Assembly (NCBI GenBank): GCA_035530655.1
Contig: DATKUK010000102.1
Coordinates: 1 to 64,000 of the forward strand
Length of the DNA stretch: 64,000 bases
Reading direction: 5' to 3'
Source of the DNA: DATKUK01 sp035530655
Lineage (GTDB): Bacteria > Planctomycetota > Phycisphaerae > UBA1845 > DATKUK01
Positions 9,101 through 16,524 of the stretch are shown here, one piece after another; the first letter of the stretch is position 1, and each line of letters opens with the position of its first letter. The notes under the pieces are model-generated. The model made no database searches and was not told the origin of the DNA. It saw nothing but the letters and a program-made list of their open reading frames with translations. The position numbers were made by a program, and so were the translations under genes.

Positions 9101-12100
9101 GTATCGTCATCGTGAATGACGAGAGCACCATGGGCACTGAAGGTATGCCCCTTCTCGACGAGACCAACGCCTACCCGGATGCAGGGCCGAAGAGAGTTGC
9201 TCTGGCGCAGGTGGTCGAGTGGCTGGCGCAGAACGGCTATATGGAGCCCCGTGCCCCTGAGCATGCGGATCAGGGAAAGAGGAATGGGGTGTCTTGTGTG
9301 CCTGACGAGGATGCAGCTGCCCTGCTTGACGCCGGTGTCCTTGCGGCTGAACTGGATACGCTTCAGAAGGCCCACCACGTAGGTGTATTCGACGCCATCG
9401 TGGCGGCATTTCGTCTGCACATGCCAGCATGGGACGCCAACCGAGCGCGCGCCGAGCTCTTCAGCTACCATGCTACGGGCGAGGTCGCGCAATGGCATCG
9501 TGAACTAGCTGAACTAATCCAAAAACATCCGCAGTTCGAGTTCGCGCAACCACCGAAGCCGGCGAGCACTGCTGCGATCGACCGCGATGGTGAAAGGGTT
9601 TATGCGTTTTCAGCTGCGAACACCGCTATGGATCAGGGGCTGGCTCTTCTTGCCGACGATCGTGCCTGCCACGTGGTTGTGCAGAACGCTCCTCAAGGGA
9701 GGGGTATTCCCTTTTTCAGCACAGAAGTACTTCTAGAAGCGATGGCCGATGGTGGGACCATTAGCAAAGCAACTCTCGCCTCGGCGTATTCGTCACTCAT
9801 GAGGTGGCGATACCGATTCGTCCTTCCGCCTGTCGATGTGTTGCTGACGGTGGCTGGCCCCAGTGACGCGGGTGAATCGCGCGGCCAATTGCATGAGGTG
9901 GCTGGCTACGTCCATGACTGCATGAGGGATCCGGGACTACTAGGCGGGCCTGAGGACGTTGAACCACCGATATCCATGGCGGCGAAGCTGTACCTCGAAT
10001 GGCTGAAGACAGTGGTTAGTTTCGCGATGGCCGTCTGGGACCACAATAGGGACAACGACGGCCGGGCCGCCGAATTGACCGCGTGGGCTATGCGCACGTG
10101 CCTTCCTGGTCCCCCCTCCGTTCTTCATGACCAACAACAAGCCACGCTGGCAGCAATAGGTCCCGAAATAGTAATTGCGGACGCACTCACAAGCGCGATG
10201 TGTGCTAAGGACGCGGATCGCGCACGATGCGCGGTTGGAAGCGTGATCAACTCCATGGGCCTCCGTGAGGACCAGTTCGCAGAAATTATCGCGCGAATCT
10301 TGGACGCAGTACCCGGCATCGCCGGCGAAAGTGACGACGTAGTCCGTCAACAGATCGGATTGCGGATCATCCGCATTGCTTTCGATGACCTGGGGGAACT
10401 GCCGCCGTCGGTAGCTCTGGCCGCCTTGAGACTTGGTATAGGCGAGATCCACTTCTCCGACGCCCCGACGAGTCGCGAGGAGCTGCAGGCGTTGATTGAT
10501 GAGGCTTCCGAGGAACGGATTCCTTCCCCACCAGGCCCGTTCGCCTTCGTGTGGGAATCCCATCAACATCGAGTCGCGCATGTTCGGTTCGTTCCTGAGT
10601 TGCTTGCCATCCCGGACCCGCAGTTGCGCCAGCCCGTCTACCAATTTCTGGTCGAGTCACAGGGGGGCGCCAGCGTGTATTCGCCCGCTACGGGCGCCAC
10701 GCTGAAGGCACATGAGCGTGAGGTCGCCACAGAGGACTCCCGGGTATGGGGCACAGCAGCGGGTCGCATCATCAAGGCCTTTCGGGGCGACTTCCTCGTA
10801 AACTTGGCTGGGCTCGACCAGTCGCTTGCCATGCGCTTCGAAGATGGCATTCGGGGGTCGTGGCCTATGGTCTTCGAGCCTCAACTGCCTTCATTAACAT
10901 CAGTAGAGGACTATGGTCAACAGCTTCTGTCAGGCCCGGACGGCCTCGTATGGCTGCGCAGTAAGCTGGATCGCCCCGCCTCTCTCAGCGATCTCTTGAA
11001 TCGCTACTATGAGACGGCCGGACACCTGCCGCTGGCGGAGCCGCTGGATCTCGGAACACAGCTCCGAGAGTTTCTTGCGGACAGGACGATGGCCCCCGCA
11101 GAAGTGTGGGATTGCCTTTGGGCGTGGGCTGAGGGTCGTCAGGATCCATTGCGTTCATATCACGCATGCCAAGCCCTCATTGCTTGCCCTGAGATGATTC
11201 CACCCTCGAAAGAGTCGGAGTTCTGGGCGCGGACTGCAGGCATTGCGTCGCTCTGCCTCCGTAGCGCCTACGAATCCGACTTCGCCCAACCATGGAAGCT
11301 GCGAGCTTGGCTGGCTAAGTACTATCTTGAATACCTTGAGCTTCGCTCGCGCGGTTATGATCCAGGGCGACTTGTTGCTATCTCTTGGTGGGCAGCAACG
11401 AAGGTTGCCAAGTCCCTTGAAACCCACATACCGAGCGGGCATAACGGCGAACAGCGAACGTGGGAGTGGATGCGGCGAACGCTCACGCAAAGGATCGACA
11501 ACGAGGAGCGGTTGTGGCTCCTGGTGCGTCCTGCAATTCGCGGCGATGCGGCTAGATACGTGACCCATCGGGATGTCTCTCCGTGGGGCGTGGCGTTGCT
11601 CTGCTCTCTGGGGGAGCGTGTCGGTGGCTTGCCTTTGACAACGGCTTCTACTGAGCAGCGTGAGACCATTGCCCAAGCCTTTGGAGTCTGCTTGCTCGCC
11701 GGGCTGACAGTTGTTTCATCGGAGGGGCGGTCTGTTTGGCAATGGGACAAGGCAATCCATGGGCTCGCGAAACAGTACGCTGACGCCCTACAGTCGGATA
11801 CACCCAATAAGGAAGGGCTACAGGGACTCCTTGCCATGACCTCGGTGTTAACCAGCCCCGAGGGCATTGAGAAGGCACTCTCTGAGTTGCCGGAAGCTCA
11901 TGATGATCGCTCCGCTCACATCGTGAGGATTCTCCGCGCGATGTGTTTCGCTGAAGCGCCAATCGACGAGCTTGTGTGGAAGAATCTCTGTGATTCGCAG
12001 TGGCGACGCCGTTGCTGGGAGGCGCTGCCAGCTCACGCGTTGGATGCCCTCATTGACGGGCTTCTGGAACTTCAATGTAGGCACGGAGGGGATTGGCACT

Positions 12101-12369
12101 GGGAGTTTCCCCACCTATGGTTTGAGGCGGCTATCCAGCTGGCTGACGACCAGCAGAAAGCTAGGCTGTTTCTGGAGGCGGGACTGCTTTCCTCCTGTGG
12201 CGGACACACCGTCGCCGCGTTCAAGATGCTGCTCAAGAGCCAATCATTCCCGAAGTTGCGACGGCATCTGCGAGAAATGAGGGACCAGCTGACGGAATTC
12301 CATAACGTCTCGCCATCGGAGCATCGCGCTATCGTGCGGGAGATGCTGGCGATCCTTTCTCTCGCTTGA
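6127..12369 (+). CDS. Giant TPR-PIN domain protein, probable conflict/defence effector
   Basis: The product is about 2,080 residues. Residues 1-200 are helical and unrecognised. Residues about 205-820 are TPR-like helical pairs (for example PLAAEALETLVDMQP, AVRVLEARLVNGAPDLELV). A PIN-like nuclease domain follows: VADVSALITLHRLG near residue 930 and LLADDRACHVVVQ near 1177, then a helix resembling the PIN end (ISKATLASAYSSLMRWRYRF). Residues about 1250-2080 are helical, HEAT-like, and unassigned. The order TPR then PIN recalls the TPR-GreAB-C-PIN class of bacterial conflict proteins, but no GreAB-C domain is visible. Predicted role, by inference: RNase effector controlled by the helical scaffolds. 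ATG 6127 was chosen; 6073 and 6130 are alternatives. It stands alone in the island. Confidence 0.7.
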   Translation: MMDPVLPSFGSWLLTKGFDLVVSKLRSAKGPADILVSAIDEAVRSDPKLADLCDDPPRLAKEAARRITDDEAQRLWLDNEYEELIELLRARKLLVLPGYRGSDSDLPSLWRCALQAAVNRLYELVNGNDQLWRDFQSFALRAIFSVVKDTQTSVAGLSGPFRQALAEGGAHGAPAPFGSIHAPQLVQDQVEVLTEELRDSLEALGAKTLAEVDSAILEFNWDKARLLFADFQERISQPGSAASRRLRGEVLVRLADMALRYEDEGDKPTCLREGRRYYREALKVFGNDLSGSDAERLERLAAKLEFLEGKPEDALRRLTHLESPEGIGLRLRILLSLDRVDPAVELIVARPLHERWCDSAVSAYIRAGRTPDADAAVEWSRDKDAVIFQRSCLAHAWESFHMVFEGEEHGKPIVKSSLSDQHRSQLTTVLELLSPVVAGAIDQGRHETGLQVAALELELTVCHLLGDQDRLGKAAAVLQSAKPVSLELARAAVREDIDCPADLPERLRRERPGSFDAQCLAARVQADLLHQSREALEALCSASGSAVVAGHHEDLVGLAYETAQKCGPEEVSRVVTLARDLLGQQHRLCRLIQCAELLRAGDTSRAGELLDPLFESSDPFCLQIRAALEERIGNWPEAVKWRQKACDLAPGPYTYRDLARAAHRARRLPLAAEALETLVDMQPRDFSARSNLAHVLADLGHFRRAGIQFEAVAQADPGDRITLTNAARCYALGMDFENAVRVLEARLVNGAPDLELVLMEAHVHRVDGHPDRACDCLERFRSQFWNEPSFVFQYMTVCHAAGRELQGAEAFRQILSLQRKGVVDQESVRSFSVSQAGEVFKSIAERHRRLNAAYLRGQAPWVFIASARNIPPYLAWRGRTDETGVRDDPDGRAEFSIYASHAFQVRQDATGSKQILRSPLPEHGVPFVADVSALITLHRLGLLEEAASYAGKILVPIAYQREWLDEQARLQPHQRSQFEAVEAIVDAISDDRIVIVNDESTMGTEGMPLLDETNAYPDAGPKRVALAQVVEWLAQNGYMEPRAPEHADQGKRNGVSCVPDEDAAALLDAGVLAAELDTLQKAHHVGVFDAIVAAFRLHMPAWDANRARAELFSYHATGEVAQWHRELAELIQKHPQFEFAQPPKPASTAAIDRDGERVYAFSAANTAMDQGLALLADDRACHVVVQNAPQGRGIPFFSTEVLLEAMADGGTISKATLASAYSSLMRWRYRFVLPPVDVLLTVAGPSDAGESRGQLHEVAGYVHDCMRDPGLLGGPEDVEPPISMAAKLYLEWLKTVVSFAMAVWDHNRDNDGRAAELTAWAMRTCLPGPPSVLHDQQQATLAAIGPEIVIADALTSAMCAKDADRARCAVGSVINSMGLREDQFAEIIARILDAVPGIAGESDDVVRQQIGLRIIRIAFDDLGELPPSVALAALRLGIGEIHFSDAPTSREELQALIDEASEERIPSPPGPFAFVWESHQHRVAHVRFVPELLAIPDPQLRQPVYQFLVESQGGASVYSPATGATLKAHEREVATEDSRVWGTAAGRIIKAFRGDFLVNLAGLDQSLAMRFEDGIRGSWPMVFEPQLPSLTSVEDYGQQLLSGPDGLVWLRSKLDRPASLSDLLNRYYETAGHLPLAEPLDLGTQLREFLADRTMAPAEVWDCLWAWAEGRQDPLRSYHACQALIACPEMIPPSKESEFWARTAGIASLCLRSAYESDFAQPWKLRAWLAKYYLEYLELRSRGYDPGRLVAISWWAATKVAKSLETHIPSGHNGEQRTWEWMRRTLTQRIDNEERLWLLVRPAIRGDAARYVTHRDVSPWGVALLCSLGERVGGLPLTTASTEQRETIAQAFGVCLLAGLTVVSSEGRSVWQWDKAIHGLAKQYADALQSDTPNKEGLQGLLAMTSVLTSPEGIEKALSELPEAHDDRSAHIVRILRAMCFAEAPIDELVWKNLCDSQWRRRCWEALPAHALDALIDGLLELQCRHGGDWHWEFPHLWFEAAIQLADDQQKARLFLEAGLLSSCGGHTVAAFKMLLKSQSFPKLRRHLREMRDQLTEFHNVSPSEHRAIVREMLAILSLA

Positions 12370-12373
12370 TTGA

Positions 12374-12532
12374 GGCCACCAGGATGACGGTCACCTACAA
12401 GACAAGACGCCTTCGGATGGGTGTCTCATTCGCTGCGATCGGATCAATATCGAATTCGTTATTTCCAACGCGTTCTACTTCGAGGGCGAACTTGACGACA
12501 TCGAATCAGATGGGACCAGCATCTTGCCGTAG
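12374..12532 (+). pseudogene. 52-codon coding remnant without start codon
   Basis: Between a TGA and a TAG in this frame lie 52 codons whose translation looks protein-like, including INIEFVISNAFYFEGELDD. No usable start codon is present, while an ATG in another frame at 12384 could have been linked by a frameshift. It begins just after the giant gene stop. It may be the tail of a decayed second island gene; the family is not recognised. Confidence 0.3.
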
Positions 12533-12603
12533 GGAACACCCCCGGTGGGCAGGCATTCCTGGTGGCTATCCTATATGGGGACTCCTGTATTAGGCGATGT
12601 AGG

Positions 12604-12641
12604 CGTAGGGCGTGTCCCGGCGCGCCGGGACACGCCCTACG
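12604..12641. repeat. Perfect 38-base palindrome
   Basis: Every base from 12604 to 12641 pairs with its mirror; the centre is GGCGCGCC. The inner 16 bases (TCCCGGCGCGCCGGGA) recur at 26967-26982. There is no T-tract on either side, so a terminator is unlikely. It could be a mobile palindrome or a dyad binding site. Confidence 0.9.
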
Positions 12642-12698
12642 TTGTGGACCGGGTATATAGGGCTTCGTGGACCCACCACATCATGTTACGCGGCATCT

Positions 12699-12724
12699 GT
12701 CCCCCACGCCGGCATGGGGCACCC
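12699..12724 (-). repeat. Hairpin repeat, family A
   Basis: Read on the minus strand it has the family-A arms GGGTGCCCCAT and GTGGGGGAC around the inner palindrome GCCGGC. Other copies are at 21607-21870, 23075-23219 and 26906-26946. Confidence 0.7.
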
Positions 12725-12733
12725 ATGCTGAAA

Positions 12734-12819
12734 CATGCCCACGCAACGGTTCGACGTCGCTCACCGTGAACAGCGGCGCTTCAACTCGCGCTGCTCGCTC
12801 AGCGCAAGACGTGGGCATG
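12734..12819. repeat. Hairpin repeat, family B, long form
   Basis: The outer arms CATGCCCACG and CGTGGGCATG are perfectly complementary and enclose 66 bases that hold smaller inverted repeats. The same arms flank the element at 12848-12888. Confidence 0.75.
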
Positions 12820-12847
12820 CCACCGGAGAATTCGCATCCGCAGAAAA

Positions 12848-12888
12848 CATGCCCACGCAATCCCGACGTACGTCGGGACGTGGGCATG
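12848..12888. repeat. Hairpin repeat, family B, short form
   Basis: Arms CATGCCCACG / CGTGGGCATG enclose an 18-base perfect palindrome (12861-12878) plus a three-base CAA bulge. The stem continues almost without break from arm to centre. Confidence 0.85.
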
Positions 12889-12957
12889 GCAACCAAAACA
12901 ATCAGCAAAGACACTGTTCAAGAACCCGCCGCGGCGGGGCACACTTACGCATGGGAC

Positions 12958-13052
12958 CCGAGCGAGACGGACGATCCGTCCTAGGCGAGGTAGGTCTTGG
13001 TCTTCTTGCCGGCCAGGTACGATTCCATGATACAGTTGCCCAAATCGCCGCT
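12958..13052. repeat. Right copy of 95-base direct repeat
   Basis: This is the partner of 5705-5799 (six mismatches). It contains the true 3' end of the VWA gene on the minus strand and, on the plus strand, a cut-off lipoprotein ending (PSETDDPS then TAG at 12982-12984) with no gene in front of it. Confidence 0.93.
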
Positions 13053-14114
13053 GGCGCAGTAGAAGCCCACACCGCGGGTCAGCTTGGTCAACTGGTTTAC
13101 GAACCCCACCCAATCCATGTAGTAATAGTCGTCAATGAGGGCGAACGTGGCGATGCGGATGCCCTGCTTGGCGGCCAGCATGGCCTCCTTGAGGGTGGCG
13201 ACGGCGCTGGCCTCATCCGGCGGGTACAGCAGATACAGGTAGTCGCCCTGGAGGTGGGCCGTCGGCTCGCCGTCGGTGATGATGAAGATCTGACGATTCT
13301 CGCCGCCGCGACGGGCAAGGATGCGGCGAGCGGTCATGAGGCCCATGTGCAGGTTGGTGAAGTGCTGGGGAGCCTGCTCGGCCTTGGACAGCGGCACCCG
13401 CATGCGGACCTGGGGATCGAAGATGGTTACCCGTTTGGGCATCAGTAGCGGCAGCTTGTGCTCGGGAATGACCGTGGCGGTCGAGTGAAACCCCACCACG
13501 TCGACCGTATCCATCCAGAACCGCTGCCTGAGCAGGGCGTGCATGGCCATGGCGCACTTCTTGGCCTGGAAGAACCGCCCATACCTCGCCATCGACCCGG
13601 ACATGTCGAGCAAAATGACCATGCTGACCGATGTGAGGCTTTGCGTCTTGTAGACCTCGAAGTCGCTCTCGCCCACGCGGATCGGCAGGCCCGTGCCCGT
13701 ACGGTGCAGCGCGTTGCGGAGCGTCTGGCCCGATTCGATGTCACTGACCGGGTCGCCGAACTGGTAGGGCTTGGTGTCTTCGATGCGCTCGCCGGCCTGA
13801 CCCGACCTTGGCGTTTCGTGACCGCCGCGATAGCCGGGCTTGAGGTCGCGGAAGACCTCCATAAGGGCCTTGCGCTGCATGGCGTGGATTGCTTTGGGCG
13901 TCAGTCGCCACCGGCCGGCGATCTTCTCGAGCAGACCCTCGTCGATGAGCTGCTCAAGCAGTTTCTGCTGATCCTCGTCGATCTCGAGCTGATCGAGGGC
14001 CTGCAGAGCCTCGTCGCCGTAGGCCAGCACGAAGTCCATGATCTGGTCGAACAGCTTCAGCTTGTCCTGGGTGGGAAACTCGGAGCCGTCCCATTCGGTG
14101 TATCGAAATCTCAT
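12981..14114 (-). CDS. VWA (MIDAS) domain protein, partner of AAA+ ATPase
   Basis: The 377-residue protein has a charged helical N-terminal region (about 1-155) and a von Willebrand type A domain (about 160-355). The metal-binding MIDAS motif is DMSGSMARYG, and IFIITDGEPTAH supplies a further metal-site aspartate. Together with the ATPase gene 47 bases upstream it forms a chelatase-like AAA+/VWA pair, of the type that remodels or metallates a client protein; the client is unknown. The gene's last 23 codons lie in the 95-base direct repeat and are duplicated at 5728-5799. Confidence 0.85.
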   Translation of the reverse strand: MRFRYTEWDGSEFPTQDKLKLFDQIMDFVLAYGDEALQALDQLEIDEDQQKLLEQLIDEGLLEKIAGRWRLTPKAIHAMQRKALMEVFRDLKPGYRGGHETPRSGQAGERIEDTKPYQFGDPVSDIESGQTLRNALHRTGTGLPIRVGESDFEVYKTQSLTSVSMVILLDMSGSMARYGRFFQAKKCAMAMHALLRQRFWMDTVDVVGFHSTATVIPEHKLPLLMPKRVTIFDPQVRMRVPLSKAEQAPQHFTNLHMGLMTARRILARRGGENRQIFIITDGEPTAHLQGDYLYLLYPPDEASAVATLKEAMLAAKQGIRIATFALIDDYYYMDWVGFVNQLTKLTRGVGFYCASGDLGNCIMESYLAGKKTKTYLA

Positions 14115-14161
14115 GGCTTGTGCTCGGCCCTTCTTCGCCGACGGCGGCCCGCATGAAGCGT

Positions 14162-15577
14162 CTAGCGCTTATAGAAGGTGCGCCGGCGGTACGCGTACTT
14201 GCTCAACTGGTTGCTCACGTGCAGCGCTTCAAGGATGAATTCGGCGGCCGACGCGAGATGGCTCGGCTGGTCGGGGTCGAGCTTGGCGGCCTTGCAGAGA
14301 CCCGCCGCCGCTTTCTTGAGCCCCCGAACAGCCGACACGCTGCGCACCAAATCGGCGCTCGGCACATCGTCGCCCACCTCGATGGCCTTACCCTCGCTGA
14401 CAGCCTGAACCACCCCGCCGAGCCGATCGAGATCGAAGTAGTTTTCGAAGACGTTCTTGACGGCCTCGCCCAGCAGAGAGGCGATCAGCTTGTCCTCGGT
14501 GTCGGGGTCGTCGGCGAGCATCAGCTCGATCTTGCCGCGGCAACTGGCGGCCAGGTTCGACAGGTCGCTGATCCGGGGCACGACCACCGGTTCGTCGAAG
14601 AGCACGCCGCGCCGCTCGGCGTTCGAGACCATGGTCTCGGCGCAGGCGATGCTGGTACGCACCGACACGCCCGAGCTCTGGTTGATGTGCGGGCTGGATC
14701 GCGCCAGTCGCACGGTCTCCTCGATGATCTCTCGCATGTACGAGGGAATCTCGATGCGATACTGCCCGTTGTCCCGGTCGAGCCAGGCGTTCTGTTCGGT
14801 AATCTTGATCGCGTCCTCGACCGTCTGCGGATAGTGGGTGCAGATGACCGCGCCGATGCGGTCCTTCAGGGGCGTGACGATGCGGCCCCGGCTGGTGTAG
14901 TCCTCCGGATTGGCAGTGAAGATCAGCATCACATCGAGCGGCAGGCGGATCGGGAACCCGCGAATCTGCACGTCGCGCTCTTCCAGCACGTTGAACAGGC
15001 CTACTTGGATGCGGGGCGGCAGGTCGGGCAGCTCGTTGATGGCGAAGATGCCTCGGTTGGTGCGGGGAATGAGCCCGAAGTGCATCACCGATTCGTCGGC
15101 CAGGTAGCGGCCTTCGGCATGCTTGACCAGGTCGATCTCGCCGATGAGGTCGGCGATGGTGACGTCGGGTGTGGCCAGCTTCTCGTGGTAGCGCTCGTCG
15201 CGATGAACCCATCGGATTTCCGTGTTGTCTCCCTGTTCAGCCACGATCTGCCGGGCCTGTTTGAACTGCGGCTGCAACGGGTCGTCGTACAACTCGAAGC
15301 CCGCGACCGTGGGCGTGTACTCGTCCAGTAGATTCGGCAGCATTCTCAGCAGGCGGCTCTTGGCCTGGCCTCGAAGGCCGAGCAGGAGCACATCGTGCTT
15401 GCTGAGGATGGCGTTGACAAGCTGGGTAATGACGGTGTCGTCGTATCCTATGATGCCTTCAAAGAGCGGTTGGCCTTTCCGCAGCTTGTCGATGAGGTTC
15501 TCGCGCAGCTCGTCCTTGACCGATCGGGGTCGGTAGCCGCTGTCACGAAGTTGGCCAAGTGTGTTGGGTCGGCTCAT
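14162..15577 (-). CDS. AAA+ ATPase, magnesium-chelatase subunit I-like
   Basis: The 471-residue protein carries the ATP-binding loop GLRGQAKSR and the Walker-B region GIFAINELPDLPPRIQVGLF. It also has the chelatase-style stretch NVLEERDVQIRGFPIRLPLD and the sensor-like LIFTANPEDYTSRGRIV. These features place it with MoxR/ChlI-type AAA+ proteins. ATG at 15577 (MSRPNTLGQLRDSGY) was chosen over a longer frame to 15658. It is the first gene of a two-gene operon with the VWA protein. No chlorophyll or cobalamin genes are near, so metal chelation into a tetrapyrrole is not implied. Confidence 0.85.
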   Translation of the reverse strand: MSRPNTLGQLRDSGYRPRSVKDELRENLIDKLRKGQPLFEGIIGYDDTVITQLVNAILSKHDVLLLGLRGQAKSRLLRMLPNLLDEYTPTVAGFELYDDPLQPQFKQARQIVAEQGDNTEIRWVHRDERYHEKLATPDVTIADLIGEIDLVKHAEGRYLADESVMHFGLIPRTNRGIFAINELPDLPPRIQVGLFNVLEERDVQIRGFPIRLPLDVMLIFTANPEDYTSRGRIVTPLKDRIGAVICTHYPQTVEDAIKITEQNAWLDRDNGQYRIEIPSYMREIIEETVRLARSSPHINQSSGVSVRTSIACAETMVSNAERRGVLFDEPVVVPRISDLSNLAASCRGKIELMLADDPDTEDKLIASLLGEAVKNVFENYFDLDRLGGVVQAVSEGKAIEVGDDVPSADLVRSVSAVRGLKKAAAGLCKAAKLDPDQPSHLASAAEFILEALHVSNQLSKYAYRRRTFYKR

Positions 15578-15954
15578 GATCGGAATCGTTCCCAAAAGCG
15601 GTGTGGCGCGGGCCTGGCCTGCTGTTACGTCACTGGCCGATGATAGGCTCGCCTGCAAACCCAGTCAATCGAGCGATGCCGACACCCCCGTAGCCTGCCG
15701 TTGTGAGAGTGCGCAGCGGGTGGCCGATTCCCTTAGCGGCGGGACATTCGACGATCCAACCACCGCTTGATGGATCGTGTGGGCGGTACGAAGGGTCGAG
15801 GCCCTCATCGTGCCGGCCCCCCTTAAAAGGGCGGGCCGCCCCCTCGTGCAAGACGTGGGCGAATGATGTACGATTTCGGTGTGAACGGGCGGCCCGGCCC
15901 TTCGGGGGTGGGTTGTTCGCTGTGTCAGTCGCCGCCGGCGGGTGGCTGGTTGCC
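15578..15954. other. Intergenic region between AAA+ gene and tRNA-Leu
   Basis: No open frame here looks protein-like. There are GC-rich inverted repeats around 15810-15840 and 15885-15915 without T-tracts. It presumably holds the divergent promoters of the ATPase gene and the tRNA, but no clear -35/-10 pair was found. Confidence 0.5.
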
Positions 15955-16039
15955 GGGCGAGTGGCGGAATGGCAGACGCTAGGGACTTAAAATCCCTTGA
16001 GCCTTAGGGCTCGTGCGGGTTCGAATCCCGCCTCGCCCA
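15955..16039 (+). tRNA. tRNA-Leu (anticodon TAA)
   Basis: The 85-base gene has a 7-base acceptor stem (GGGCGAG / CTCGCCC) and discriminator A. The anticodon arm is AGGGA-CTTAAAA-TCCCT, with TAA at the anticodon position. A long variable arm marks a type II tRNA, and the T-arm is GCGGG-TTCGAAT-CCCGC. CCA is not encoded. Confidence 0.95.
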
Positions 16040-16124
16040 GTCGTACACACGCGTCTTTGCAGTGGGGTGAGAGCGGCCAGAGATTCCGTTGGGTGGCACC
16101 TTCAAGCGAAGACGCGCGGCGTCC

Positions 16125-16198
16125 GGCGGACGTCAGGCGCCCCAGCAGGTCGTAATCGTAGTCCTTGCCCCCGTAGCTGGTCAAGTTTGCACCGTCGA
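16125..16198 (-). pseudogene. Fragment of an RHS/YD-repeat protein
   Basis: Read on the minus strand this short stretch includes YDYDLLGRLTSA, the signature of YD repeats in RHS-type surface or toxin proteins. Frames on either side do not continue the similarity, so this is a relic. The remaining intergenic sequence from 16040 to 16524 shows no other recognisable gene or RNA. Confidence 0.45.
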
Positions 16199-16524
16199 TG
16201 TCCCGCCCTTGCCGGCGCAAGGATCGGGCACCGACGCCGCCACCTCATCCTGCCCTCACACAACCGAAGCGCAGCGCCATAGCTGCGAATCGCCTCGCCC
16301 AGGCACAGAGAAGGACGCGGGCCACCCGGCAGTTGACGGGGTATCCGGCGAGCCGGAGTCCGATAGTACAGAGGCGCGGGACGGGTGCTGTGTCGGCGGT
16401 ACAGGAACATATCAAGTAAACTGTGGGAACTCCCGAAGTACAGCCAGGGCGCCCGTCGCCACGCGCCAGGGACGCTGCGCATGCCGATTCCCAGGCGGCT
16501 GCGTGAAAGCTGATTGGGGACTCG

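Larger units (their letters stand above)
5800..12957. mobile_element. Putative inserted genomic island bounded by 95-base direct repeats
   Basis: The segment between the two 95-base repeats separates two genes whose ends overlapped in the repeat. It contains one very long gene (TPR-PIN), a short coding remnant and a cluster of palindromes. Codons in the long gene appear less GC-rich at third positions than flanking genes; this is a visual judgement, not a computed value. No integrase, transposase or terminal inverted repeat was recognised, so the mechanism is unknown: site-specific integration at a gene end, or homologous exchange with a related strain, are both possible. The 273 bases from 5800 to 6072 hold only the hairpin at 5975 and part of a promoter. 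Confidence 0.6.

Noticed and set aside
12604..12641. Rho-independent terminator of the giant gene
   Set aside because: There is no T-tract on either side and the element lies 235 bases after the stop.
14120..15331. Plus-strand 403-codon frame opposite the AAA+ gene
   Set aside because: Shadow of a gene with clear ATPase motifs; no ribosome-binding site or homology signal.
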